From positions 1-64,000 of the forward strand of contig JAHALR010000002.1 in assembly GCA_018362895.1 (NCBI GenBank): 64,000 bases of DNA, read 5' to 3'. Both the position numbers and the translations under genes were made by a program. This stretch comes from Clostridium sp. Lineage in GTDB: Bacteria > Cyanobacteriota > Vampirovibrionia > Gastranaerophilales > Gastranaerophilaceae. Every line of letters starts with the position of its first letter. The first letter of the stretch is position 1. Positions 32,143 to 40,467 of the stretch are shown piece after piece. The notes beneath the pieces were generated by a model. The model did not search any database. It saw only the letters and a program-made list of their open reading frames with translations, and was not told the DNA's origin.

Positions 32143-33732
32143 CTAGCCTATATCCTGCTTGAACTCTTTGCCGCCCACGATTTTCAAATGTCTCTCGTGA
32201 CCGTCTCCTATGCTGATTGAGTTCAGATTGTGCTGTTCAACAAGCTCATGCTGCATTTTTCTAATCTGCTGGTTTTGAGGTGAAAGTTCTATGTCCTCGC
32301 CGTTTTCAAGAACTTTTTGAATAGCTTCTTTTGCTTCGTCAAGCGCTTCTTCTGTTTCATCGTGAAAAACCACTGTGTTGTCGTCTTTTAAGCCGAGCGC
32401 TTCTTTCAGCACTTTTTGCACCTGTGATGTAGAGTTTGAACGCACGTAATAAATCGGCAGCCTGTATTCGTTTGCTATGCTGAGAATTTTGTTGCCGCTT
32501 TTGGCAAAATTCTTGTGAGCAATGATTATGTCAGCATCATCAATGTTTTTTGTCAGCTCAGCGTTGAGATTCAGTCTCTCAATGGACTTGTCCATAATCG
32601 AACGGCTTACTGCGTAAATATAGATTTTCTTGTAACCTTTGACTTCGTTTACATATTTTTCTCTTGAAAAACTGAAGTTCAGGGCATTGTTTGCCGAGGT
32701 AATCTTGCTGTCGAGCTGGTTTATTTTTTCCACAAGATTCGGCTCCGGCGGCTGAGTCATATCAACCTTTCTTATGACGGGTTTTATCGGCCAGCCTCTT
32801 AAAATACAATCAACAGCTTCCGAAGTGTTAGGATAAACCGCCAGAGTGTTTCTGTCGATGATTTCAATTACTATATCAAAAGTGGGTTGTTTTTCCCTTT
32901 CAAGAACTGTTTTCTGGCAGGCTCTTCTTTTTGCTTCGTCATCACCTAATGTTACGGATTGAATTCCTCCGACAAGGTCGGAGAGTACAGGGTTTTTGAT
33001 TAAGTTTTCAAGCGAGTTGCCGTGTGCTGTTGCAATGAGCATTACGCCGCGTTCAGCTATGGTTCTGGCTGCTTGAGCTTCTGCCTCTGTACCGATTTCA
33101 TCCACCACAATGACCTCGGGTGTGTGGTTTTCGACCGCTTCAATCATTATATCTTTTTGAAATTCCGGCTGTGTAACCTGCATTCTTCTTGCGTGACCGA
33201 TAGCAGGGTGAGGAGTGTCTCCGTCTCCTGCAATTTCATTTGATGTATCAACAACAACAACTCTCTTGTGAAGTTCATCAGCAACAAGTCTGGAGATTTC
33301 TCTCAATTTTGTTGTTTTTCCTACACCCGGACGTCCTAAAAACAAAATACTTTTATTTTGTATGACAAAATCCTTTATGCAAGCAATTGTACCTGTAACA
33401 ACTCTCCCTATTCTGCAAGTCAGACCGACAATTTTCCCCTGTCTGTTCCTTATGGCGCTGATTCTGTGGAGTGTGCCCGGAATGCCCGAACGATTGTCTT
33501 TTGTGAACTCCTGAACCCTGTCTGTGATGTATTTGATGTCTTCATCGACAATATTTTCTTCTCCGAGATAATCAATACTGCCGTTTGCGTGCCTGATTTC
33601 GGGCTGCCGGCCCAAATCCAAAACCAGCTCAATTACATCGTTTAATGTTTCATGGCTCAAACACTTTGTAATTTTCGGTGGTAGAATTTCAATTAACCTA
33701 TCCAGGTCACTGTGAAATTGTACTTTGTTCAT
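32143..33732 (-). CDS. Ycf45-like AAA ATPase with R3H domain, 529 aa
   Basis: A SpoIIIAA-like/Ycf45 ATPase core is clear: FLGRPGVGKTTKLREISR (Walker A), VVVVDTSNEIAGDGD, and EVIVVDEIGTEAEAQAARTIAERG (Walker B and sensor). The C-terminal region carries an R3H single-strand nucleic-acid-binding motif (RKMQHELVEQHNLNSISIG ... ERHLKIV). The fusion is common in cyanobacteria and plastids (Ycf45), where its role is not well established; RNA or ssDNA binding is inferred from R3H. It is monocistronic on the minus strand and divergent from the NfeD-flotillin operon. Confidence 0.88.
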   Translation of the reverse strand: MNKVQFHSDLDRLIEILPPKITKCLSHETLNDVIELVLDLGRQPEIRHANGSIDYLGEENIVDEDIKYITDRVQEFTKDNRSGIPGTLHRISAIRNRQGKIVGLTCRIGRVVTGTIACIKDFVIQNKSILFLGRPGVGKTTKLREISRLVADELHKRVVVVDTSNEIAGDGDTPHPAIGHARRMQVTQPEFQKDIMIEAVENHTPEVIVVDEIGTEAEAQAARTIAERGVMLIATAHGNSLENLIKNPVLSDLVGGIQSVTLGDDEAKRRACQKTVLEREKQPTFDIVIEIIDRNTLAVYPNTSEAVDCILRGWPIKPVIRKVDMTQPPEPNLVEKINQLDSKITSANNALNFSFSREKYVNEVKGYKKIYIYAVSRSIMDKSIERLNLNAELTKNIDDADIIIAHKNFAKSGNKILSIANEYRLPIYYVRSNSTSQVQKVLKEALGLKDDNTVVFHDETEEALDEAKEAIQKVLENGEDIELSPQNQQIRKMQHELVEQHNLNSISIGDGHERHLKIVGGKEFKQDIG

Positions 33733-34027
33733 ATATCTTAATGCCCTTTCAGTCGGCTGATACCTTTTTCAGGTTTCGGGTGTCCTTTGACTCTCCTTTT
33801 TCGTTCTTTTTTTTCTTACTTACATGTACATTATAACATTTTTTTTAAACGGGGGCATTATCTAAACGTACTACCTGCGTAGTAAATTTACATATCTTTA
33901 TAAAAACATTCACAGTGTTTTTCCTCTTCTCTTACAGGCTTTTTGCCCCTATCGTGCGTTTGTATGATGTGTTTCACCCTTGAATCTTGTAGAATTTTTT
34001 TAATTTACAAGCCATAAGGAGGCTTTT
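33733..34027. promoter_or_regulatory. Divergent regulatory region between the Ycf45-like and NfeD genes
   Basis: This 295-bp gap has no gene. On the minus strand a consensus TATAAT lies at 33830-33835, about 100 bp before the Ycf45-like start. Two inverted repeats are present: TACTAC-CTGC-GTAGTA (33869-33884), and CTTGTA/TACAAG arms (33986-34011) next to the AAGGAGG ribosome-binding site of the NfeD gene. No strong -35 was found on either strand. Confidence 0.5.
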
Positions 34028-34576
34028 ATGTTGAGTTCAATTTCCCTTTCAAGTGTTTTTTTCTGGATAGCAGTCGTTTCTACGCTTTTGTTCATCCTGA
34101 AACTAATAATCTTTTTCTTTACTGGCGGAGATTCAGAGCTTTCTTTTGATTTTGATTCCGTAACGGAAACTGACACCTCTTTCAATTTTCTCTCAGTTGA
34201 GTCTGTGCTTACCTTTTTTATGGGGTTTGGCTGGATTGGTCTTGCTTTCTATTCGGTATTTTTTATGCCGGTATGGATGTGCTTTTTTGCCGGAATAATG
34301 TTCGGTCTGTTGTTTGCTTGCCTTTATGCCTTTTTGATGATTAACATAAAAAAACTCGATCAGAAATCAGGTGTGAAGATTGAAGAATGTGTAGGAGCTG
34401 AGGGCAGGGCTTATGTGAACATTGCCCCTCGAGCTGAAGGAAGAGCAGAGCTTACAATAAACTCAAAACTTTCTGTTGTCAAAGTTTTTAATGACACTGA
34501 TGAAGAAATAACTTCTTTCACGCCTGTTGTTGTGAACAGAACAGATGACAATAAATTGTATATAGTGAAAAAATAA
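34028..34576 (+). CDS. NfeD-like membrane protein, flotillin partner
   Basis: The 182-aa protein has TM segments at residues about 10-32, 60-82 and 88-108. A soluble C-terminal OB-fold-like domain (VGAEGRAYVNIAPRAEGRAEL ... KVFNDTDEEITSFTPVVVNR) follows, as in YuaF/YqiJ-type NfeD proteins. Such genes are regularly placed next to flotillin genes, and here flotillin follows after 20 bp. The protein probably sits in the inner membrane and works with flotillin in membrane-domain organisation. AAGGAGG precedes ATG 34028. Confidence 0.8.
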   Translation: MLSSISLSSVFFWIAVVSTLLFILKLIIFFFTGGDSELSFDFDSVTETDTSFNFLSVESVLTFFMGFGWIGLAFYSVFFMPVWMCFFAGIMFGLLFACLYAFLMINIKKLDQKSGVKIEECVGAEGRAYVNIAPRAEGRAELTINSKLSVVKVFNDTDEEITSFTPVVVNRTDDNKLYIVKK

Positions 34577-34596
34577 TAAATAAAAAGGAGAAAAAA

Positions 34597-36030
34597 ATGT
34601 TCTTAGACCCCGTTATCTTCGGATTTTTAGGCATTCCTGCCTTAATTCTTCTGGCTGCATTGATTTTCATTGCTAACCAGTACAAACGCTGCCCGTCTAA
34701 CAAAATTATCGTAGTTTACGGTAAAACGGGCGGACACAAAACCGCAAAATGTGTGCACGGCGGCGGTACTTTTATCATCCCTCTTATTCAAGACTACGGG
34801 GTTTTGCCGTTGGAGCCTATGACAACTGATATTGATCTTAAAGGTGCACTTTCAAAAGGAAACATTCGTGTTGCTGTTCCATCTACTTTTACTTTCGGAA
34901 TTTCAACTGATGAAACTATTATGATTAACGCAGCGGAACGTCTTCTTGGCTTGAGCAAAGAAGAGATTATCACCCAGGCAAGCGACATCATTCTCGGTCA
35001 GTTACGTCTGGCTATCGCTACTTTGACAATCGAGGAAATAAATCAAGACAGAGAAAAATTTCTCGAGCAGATTAACGCAAACGTAAATACTGAGCTTACA
35101 AAAATCGGGCTTGAAATCATCAACGTAAACATAAAAGATATTACTGATGAATCAGGTTATATCGATGCTATCGGTAAAAAAGCAGCAGCAGAAGCTATCA
35201 ACAAAGCAAAAGTTGAAGTTGCACAACAGGAAAAACTCGGTGCTGTTGGTGAAGCTGAAGCTAACAAAGAAAAAGAAGTTCAAGTGGCAGAACAAACTGC
35301 ACAAACCGAAATCGGTAAAACAAATGCGGACAAAGACCAGCGTATCAAAACAGCCAGCCTTGAAGCTGAAGCGGTTGAAGGTGAAAATATTGCGAAAGCT
35401 AACATTGCTGACTACAACGCTACTCTTGCAGTAAAACAGGCAGAAGCTCTTAAGCTCGGTGAAGTTGCTAAAGCAAATGCAGAGCGTGATGTTTTAATGG
35501 CTCAAAAAGAACAGGAAGAAGCCAGACTCAAGAAGGAAGAACTTGCCAGACAGGAAGTTGAAAAACTCAAAATTCAAGTTCAGGCTGATGCAGAAGCTGA
35601 AAAAGCAAGAAGAATTGCACTCGGTGAGGCTGATGCAATCAAAGCAAAATACTTTGCTGAAGCAGAAGGTGTGAAAGCAGTTCTTGAAGCTAAGGCAAAA
35701 GGTTATGAAGAACTTGTTAAAATCAGCAACAACAGGCCTGAAATTGCGACAAGCTTCCTTATGATTGAAAAAATAGAAGAAATCGTAGGCAAACAGGTTG
35801 AAGCAATCAAAAATATTAAATTCGACAAAATCACTGTATGGGACGGCGGCTCAGGCTCTCAAAACGGAAGTACGACAGCCAACTTTATGAGAGATTTAAT
35901 CAAGTCACTACCTGCAATGCACGATCTTGCTTCTCAGGCAGGAGTTGAACTTCCTAAGATTCTGGGAAAAGTTGCAGGTTCTGAGGAGTCCAAACCTGCG
36001 GAAACAGAAGTTTCTGAAACAAAAGAATAA
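34597..36030 (+). CDS. floA/floT-like: Flotillin-family SPFH protein
   Basis: The 477-aa protein starts with a hydrophobic membrane-insertion segment (residues 3-26), then an SPFH domain (IIVVYGKTGGHKTAKCVHGGGTFIIPL ... TLTIEEINQDREKFLEQINANVNTELTKIGLEIINVNI). A long coiled coil of Ala/Glu repeats (AEAEKARRIALGEADAIKAKYF, about 190-375) and a Gly/Ser-rich C-terminal domain follow. This is the layout of bacterial flotillins (FloT, YqiK), which form oligomeric scaffolds at the membrane. The upstream NfeD-like gene supports the call. AAAAGGAG is the ribosome-binding site. A terminator follows. Confidence 0.92.
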   Translation: MFLDPVIFGFLGIPALILLAALIFIANQYKRCPSNKIIVVYGKTGGHKTAKCVHGGGTFIIPLIQDYGVLPLEPMTTDIDLKGALSKGNIRVAVPSTFTFGISTDETIMINAAERLLGLSKEEIITQASDIILGQLRLAIATLTIEEINQDREKFLEQINANVNTELTKIGLEIINVNIKDITDESGYIDAIGKKAAAEAINKAKVEVAQQEKLGAVGEAEANKEKEVQVAEQTAQTEIGKTNADKDQRIKTASLEAEAVEGENIAKANIADYNATLAVKQAEALKLGEVAKANAERDVLMAQKEQEEARLKKEELARQEVEKLKIQVQADAEAEKARRIALGEADAIKAKYFAEAEGVKAVLEAKAKGYEELVKISNNRPEIATSFLMIEKIEEIVGKQVEAIKNIKFDKITVWDGGSGSQNGSTTANFMRDLIKSLPAMHDLASQAGVELPKILGKVAGSEESKPAETEVSETKE

Positions 36031-36043
36031 TCATAAAAAGGTT

Positions 36044-36082
36044 AAAAAAACTCCCTGTTTATCATATCAGGGAGTTTTTTTA
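36044..36082. terminator. Bidirectional terminator after flotillin
   Basis: A7-CTCCCTG, loop, CAGGGAG-T7 forms a hairpin with A and T tracts on both sides, between the flotillin gene (+) and the TPR gene (-). Its end overlaps the stop of the minus-strand gene. Confidence 0.9.
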
Positions 36083-36775
36083 TTGGGCATGAAGATTTTT
36101 CAAATCCTCCGGTGATATGTCTTCTTCTGAATCAAGGCTGTCATCTTGAAATACGTTGTAGGTTTCGTAGTTTGTATTTATGGCATCCAAGCCTCCGAGA
36201 CGGGCTTTTGCCGTGACATCACCTGGGTTGATTTTTGCTGCATTGGTGTAATGATATCTTGCTTTTTTTATATCATCAAGCTTTTCATAACAGATACCCA
36301 GCTTCATATTTATTTTGTAATCATATTTATAACCGTGTGAGTATGCAAAGTAATAAAAATCAATTGCCTGAGTGTATTCACCTTCTTCAAAAAAGGTTTC
36401 TCCAAGATAGTAGTTTACTTTCGGGTTTAGCTCGTTTACATTCAAAGCAATCATCAGATTGTTTTTTGCATCCCTTGTTCTGCCCTGAATCAGAGCAATT
36501 CTGGCTCTGCCGATGAAGGCGTTTTGGTTGGACATATCAAGCCTGTTTGCCTGATAGTAGAAGTATTTTGCTGCATTAAGGTATCTGTCTTGATTAGCTT
36601 TTCTTTTGTCTGTGTCTTTAAGCCCTTCATAAAAGTTTAAGATTTTGTCTCCTTTTACACAGTATGTATTTGCTTCGGAGGCTGTCGGAGTTTCTCTTGA
36701 AAAAGCTTTGTTTGAAAGCCCTGAGCAGGTTGCAGTCAAAAAAATCATTAAAAAAACAGTTAGTATTTTATTCAT
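36080..36775 (-). CDS. Secreted TPR protein, 231 aa
   Basis: An N-terminal signal peptide (residues 1-24, ILTVFLMIFLTATCSGL) is followed by about four TPR-type helix pairs (NQNAFIGRARIALIQGRTRDAKNNLMIAL, NPKVNYYLGETFFEEGEYTQAIDFYYFAYSHG). The tail is acidic (DDSLDSEEDISPEDL). The Cys in the signal region does not match a lipobox (Thr at -1), so it is probably not a lipoprotein. Similar small TPR proteins accompany envelope assembly systems, but no partner is adjacent: the gene stands alone between the flotillin and nuoJ genes. Confidence 0.82.
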   Translation of the reverse strand: MNKILTVFLMIFLTATCSGLSNKAFSRETPTASEANTYCVKGDKILNFYEGLKDTDKRKANQDRYLNAAKYFYYQANRLDMSNQNAFIGRARIALIQGRTRDAKNNLMIALNVNELNPKVNYYLGETFFEEGEYTQAIDFYYFAYSHGYKYDYKINMKLGICYEKLDDIKKARYHYTNAAKINPGDVTAKARLGGLDAINTNYETYNVFQDDSLDSEEDISPEDLKNLHAQ

Positions 36776-36889
36776 AAAAAAATTAAACTTAATAATTCAC
36801 AACATTATTATTATAACACTTTTAACATGTGATATAAATATTATAGATAGTCTAAATGTAAATGAAGAAAGTCAGGGCAAAAGGAGCAA

Positions 36890-37393
36890 GTGTTACCGGA
36901 AGTTTTTTATTTTTACCTGTTATTTTTTGCGGTGCTGGGTGCATCAATAGGGGTGATTGCAGCTCCGAGGATGTTCATTGCTCTAATTGCGTTTTTTGTT
37001 ATGATATGTGTCACGAGCCTGTTATATCTGACACTCAATGCTTCTTATATGGCAATATTTCAGTTTATACTCTGTGCTGTTGTTCTTTGTGTTTATATAT
37101 TTCTTCTTCTTAAAAAAATCAGCAGATTGAATTTAAAACTCAAGCTTGTTCCTTTTGCTAAACTATGTGCAGGCGTTTTGTTTACCGTGCTTTTTGGCGT
37201 GTTGTGCTGTTTGTTTGTGAATCAGGAGTTTTCGAATTCCCTTTATTCGATTTTTAATTTCATAACCGAAAAATCTTCTGATTCGGTAGATTTCAGCAGT
37301 CATATTTTTCCGTTTCATCTTGTGATATTGCTTGTTTTAATATCAGCTGTTGTTATCAGAGTATTTCTGTCAAACAGGAGTGAGGATACATAG
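36890..37393 (+). CDS. nuoJ: NADH-quinone oxidoreductase subunit J (NuoJ-like)
   Basis: The 167-aa protein starts at GTG 36890 with AAGGAG 4 nt upstream, a pattern that fixes this start. It has five predicted TM helices; the FFAVLGASIGVIAAPRMFIALIAFFVMIC and YMAIFQFILCAVVLCVYIFLLL segments fit the NuoJ/ND6 subunit. NuoJ lies in the membrane arm near the quinone end and helps transmit coupling. It is the first gene of a nuoJ-K-L-M-N run. None of nuoA-I precedes it: the gene upstream is an unrelated TPR gene on the opposite strand. Confidence 0.82.
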   Translation: MLPEVFYFYLLFFAVLGASIGVIAAPRMFIALIAFFVMICVTSLLYLTLNASYMAIFQFILCAVVLCVYIFLLLKKISRLNLKLKLVPFAKLCAGVLFTVLFGVLCCLFVNQEFSNSLYSIFNFITEKSSDSVDFSSHIFPFHLVILLVLISAVVIRVFLSNRSEDT

Positions 37394-37395
37394 AT

Positions 37396-37731
37396 ATGAA
37401 TGATTTTCTCAATATGATTTTGAATGTAGGGCTGCTTCATTATCTTGTTCTTGCGCTTTTGATGTTTTTGACGGGATTGTGCGGAGTGTTGATTTCGAGG
37501 AACCTTGTCAGAATAATAATGTCCCTTTTTATTATGACTATATCTGTTGTGATAAACTTTCTTGCTTTTGGCTGTTATTGTGACAGGTCGCTTGAGAATG
37601 CAAACATGATGGGCATTTTTATTCTTTTGATAGCGGTTGTTCAGGCTGTTGTTGCGCTTGTTATCCTATACAAAATTTATCAGGCAAACATATACCTCGA
37701 TTCTGAAAAAATCAAAGATAAGGAGAATTAA
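37396..37731 (+). CDS. nuoK: NADH-quinone oxidoreductase subunit K (NuoK-like)
   Basis: The 111-aa protein has three TM helices, like NuoK/ND4L: LVLALLMFLTGLCGVLISRNLVRIIMSLFIMTISVVINFLAF, then FILLIAVVQAVVALVILYKIY. In NuoK the second and third helices normally carry acidic residues in the proton path. Here the corresponding positions in ISVVINF and IAVVQAVVAL lack the usual Glu (LxAAExxVGLA is replaced by VQAVVALVILY), so coupling function is doubtful. It starts 2 nt after nuoJ and overlaps nuoL by one base. Confidence 0.82.
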   Translation: MNDFLNMILNVGLLHYLVLALLMFLTGLCGVLISRNLVRIIMSLFIMTISVVINFLAFGCYCDRSLENANMMGIFILLIAVVQAVVALVILYKIYQANIYLDSEKIKDKEN

Positions 37732-38888
37732 TGGAGTTTTTTGTTGAGAATATAAATCTGCTTTTGTTTTTACCTTTGATAGTATGTGCAATTTTGGGTT
37801 TTAACGGGCTGATTTCAAACAGGGTAGAAAAAAATACACTCTTTTCAATAAGCATAGCTGTTGCTTTGATATGCTTAATTTTTGCAGGAGCTGCGTTTGA
37901 TTATTCGGTGTTTAACAACATGTCCGTTTCTTCGAATTTCCCGTGGCTTGCTCTGGACAATATAAATTTTTATCTCGGAACTTATCTTGATAAAATTTCA
38001 GTGTCTTTTCTTCTTGGCTCCGGTGTGCTTTGTGTACTTCTTCAGGTATTTGCCTTCCTGAAACTAAAAGACACTCCTGACTTTAACAGGCTGCTTCTTT
38101 ATTTAAACCTGTTTTATTTTGCTTTGAACGGGATTTTTATCAGTCCTAACATATTTCAGTCATATCTTTTCTTTGAAATTGTCGGAGTGGCTGCGTATCT
38201 TTTGATTAATTTTGATTTTTCAAACAGGGATGAGTCTAAAGCAGCAATAAAATCCTTTGTTTTTAACAGAATAGGTGATTTGACCCTGTTATTTTGTGTT
38301 TTAACCATTTTGTATTATGCGGTTGTTTATAATCAACTCACTGATGCAAACAGCCTTTCTTATACAAATATGAACAATGTCTCAGCCAGTATAAACTCGC
38401 TTATGAGCGAGCCGTTGTTTGTATTCTTTTGTTCTATTTTAATGTTTGTAATCGTAATGAAATTTATGCAGGCATTTATCTATCTTACTTTTGAACCTAA
38501 AGAGAATACTTTACTGTCAAAGGTAATTCTTTTTCAAAATGCAATGATTACACTTGCCGGTGTGTATTTGTTTATGAGGCTGAATCCGTTTTTTGTAGAC
38601 CTCGGATTTGACTGGGTATGGACTCTTCTTGTGCTTGCGCTGATGTTTTTGACTCTCGGTGTTTTGAACAAGCTTTTTATACCGTTTTGTAAGATGATGG
38701 GCTGGATTGAAAAATATGTTGTGGAATCTGTAATAAACTTTGCGGAGCTTTTAATCAGAGCATTCTCATATATTTGCACAAAACTTCAGGCAGGAAATTT
38801 TCAGTCTTATCTGATATATTCTCTGATTGGATTGGTTTTGATTTTTGCTTTTGTGCTCATATTCTATGTGCTTTTGATAAAGGTATAA
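37731..38888 (+). CDS. nuoL: Shortened NuoL-like antiporter subunit, 385 aa
   Basis: Recognisable NuoL features are the N-terminal LLLFLPLIVCAILGF, LDKISVSFLLG, EIVGVAAYLLINF and NRIGDLTLLFCVL. Then comes KFMQAFIYL with ITLAGVYLFMRLNPFF, where NuoL normally has [28 protein letters not shown]. The C-terminal AGNFQSYLIYSLIGLVL matches the end of NuoL. The middle antiporter part (about TM9-14) is absent, so the protein is 385 aa instead of about 600. The TM7 Lys is kept, but the [11 protein letters not shown] loop and the TM8 His are lost. AGGAG precedes the ATG. The sequence is uninterrupted, so the shortening is not a frameshift. Confidence 0.8.
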   Translation: MEFFVENINLLLFLPLIVCAILGFNGLISNRVEKNTLFSISIAVALICLIFAGAAFDYSVFNNMSVSSNFPWLALDNINFYLGTYLDKISVSFLLGSGVLCVLLQVFAFLKLKDTPDFNRLLLYLNLFYFALNGIFISPNIFQSYLFFEIVGVAAYLLINFDFSNRDESKAAIKSFVFNRIGDLTLLFCVLTILYYAVVYNQLTDANSLSYTNMNNVSASINSLMSEPLFVFFCSILMFVIVMKFMQAFIYLTFEPKENTLLSKVILFQNAMITLAGVYLFMRLNPFFVDLGFDWVWTLLVLALMFLTLGVLNKLFIPFCKMMGWIEKYVVESVINFAELLIRAFSYICTKLQAGNFQSYLIYSLIGLVLIFAFVLIFYVLLIKV

Positions 38889-38907
38889 TAATTTTTAGGA
38901 GTAATTT

Positions 38908-40431
38908 ATGAACTTTTTATCTTTGATATGGCTTATATTTGCCCCCTTATTAATTGCAGGAGTGATAATGCTGCCTGTGTTTCCGAATCATCAAGTCAGA
39001 GTGAGACGTTTTGCAAAGTGGTTTGCGAGTTTTCATTTCTTATATGCTCTTTTGTTTCTTGCGTTTTTTGATACAAGCCTTTATGGAATGTCATTTGAAA
39101 AGGAATTGACATTCTTTGGCATCTCCTGGCTCAAGAGCCTTGGCATAAGCGCAAAGTTTGCAGTAGACGGAATTGCTCTTCTTATGGTGGTTGTGACAAC
39201 TTTTGTTGTTTTAATTACTCTGTTTATGAGTAAAATTCATATCCGCTCGAAACACAAACTTTATTATGCAATGGTGTTTTTGTTAGAGTGTGCTGTTCTT
39301 GGAATTTTCTGTTCAAAAGACATGTTTATGTTTTTTGTCTTCTGGGAGCTGTCATTGATACCTGTTTATTTTCTTGTGTCACAGTGGGGCAATTCTGAGG
39401 CAAGGCGTGCAGCAATGAGATTTACCCTCGGTTCGTTTGCTGCGAATATGTTCTTGTTCTTCGGAATGTTGATTCTTTATTATTACAACTTTGCTGTGAG
39501 CAATGTTTTGACAGCAAATATTGAATCATTGAATATGGATGAAAAAATTTATCCTGTGTGGTTTCAGGTTACAGTTTTTGTTAATTTCCTGATAGGTTTT
39601 GTTGTAAGGGTTCCGTTTGTGTTGTTTCACAACTGGTATGCTGATATTCAGAGCAAGGCTGCTGCACCTGTAAATATTCTGCTTTCGGGATTGCTTTTGA
39701 ATACCGGTGTTTATGCTCTTATCAGATTCAATATGCAGGTTTTTCCGGAAATCTTCAAACTGTTTGCACCGGTGCTTATGGTGTGGGGCGTTGTGAATAT
39801 AATATATTGCGGAGCGTTGTCTATTGTTCAGCCCGGAATAAAGAAAATGGTTGCTTATGCAAACATTGCTTCAATGGGCTTTGTCATGATGGGACTGGCA
39901 AGCTTGAATGCAACAGGATTCAACGGTGCTGTTTTTATGGCACTGGCATCAACAATTGTGTATTGCGCATTGTTTGTTGTAATTTCATGTGTACAGTTTA
40001 GAACAAAAACCACATATATTACAGCTCTGGGCGGACTCGGACAGGTTATGCCAAAGTGTATGTATCTTTCTTTGATTGTATGCTTTTCTGCAATCGGGCT
40101 TCCGTTTTTGATTATGTTTGCACCAAAGCTTATGGTAATAACAGGTGCATTGTTTTCAAATCTTGAACAACAGCTAATGGTCAAAATTGCTGCATTTGTT
40201 GCACTTTTAGCCATTGCTGTATCAGCAGGATATCTTATGTATTTCTTTTATAAGGTATTTTGTTCCGTACTTTTGGAACAGTGGAAAAAACTCAAAGACC
40301 TCAGCCCTCAAGAAACAAGCGTGCTTTCGGCATTGTGTCTTGTTATTATTTATCTGGGATTGTGTCCTATGAGTATTGTGCAAATTTATCAATCTGTTTC
40401 GAGTATAATTTTAGATGTATTACAGGTATAA
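38908..40431 (+). CDS. nuoM: NADH-quinone oxidoreductase subunit M (NuoM-like)
   Basis: The 507-aa protein has normal NuoM length and about 14 TM helices. FFVFWELSLIPVYFLVSQWG keeps the TM5 Glu. The segment that is usually KVPLFPFHTWLPDAHVEAPT reads VRVPFVLFHNWYADIQSKAAAP here, so Lys of TM7 is Arg and HTWLPDAH is HNWYADIQ. The TM8 LLKMGTYGLLR is LLLNTGVYALIR, with Asn in place of Lys. The subunit would pump ions in an ordinary complex I, but these changes hit the residues known to matter for that. TAGGAG precedes the ATG. Confidence 0.88.
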   Translation: MNFLSLIWLIFAPLLIAGVIMLPVFPNHQVRVRRFAKWFASFHFLYALLFLAFFDTSLYGMSFEKELTFFGISWLKSLGISAKFAVDGIALLMVVVTTFVVLITLFMSKIHIRSKHKLYYAMVFLLECAVLGIFCSKDMFMFFVFWELSLIPVYFLVSQWGNSEARRAAMRFTLGSFAANMFLFFGMLILYYYNFAVSNVLTANIESLNMDEKIYPVWFQVTVFVNFLIGFVVRVPFVLFHNWYADIQSKAAAPVNILLSGLLLNTGVYALIRFNMQVFPEIFKLFAPVLMVWGVVNIIYCGALSIVQPGIKKMVAYANIASMGFVMMGLASLNATGFNGAVFMALASTIVYCALFVVISCVQFRTKTTYITALGGLGQVMPKCMYLSLIVCFSAIGLPFLIMFAPKLMVITGALFSNLEQQLMVKIAAFVALLAIAVSAGYLMYFFYKVFCSVLLEQWKKLKDLSPQETSVLSALCLVIIYLGLCPMSIVQIYQSVSSIILDVLQV

Positions 40432-40467
40432 ATCAGTAGAGTTAAGTGACAGCGGGGAATAGTCTGG

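Noticed and set aside
32143..33732. Sporulation protein SpoIIIAA
   Set aside because: The ATPase core is similar, but the R3H C-terminal domain and an organism with lipid A point to the Ycf45 group.
37731..38888. Frameshift or split as the reason for the short NuoL
   Set aside because: The frame is continuous, both ends match NuoL, and only 19 bp separate it from nuoM, so no missing half is present in another frame.
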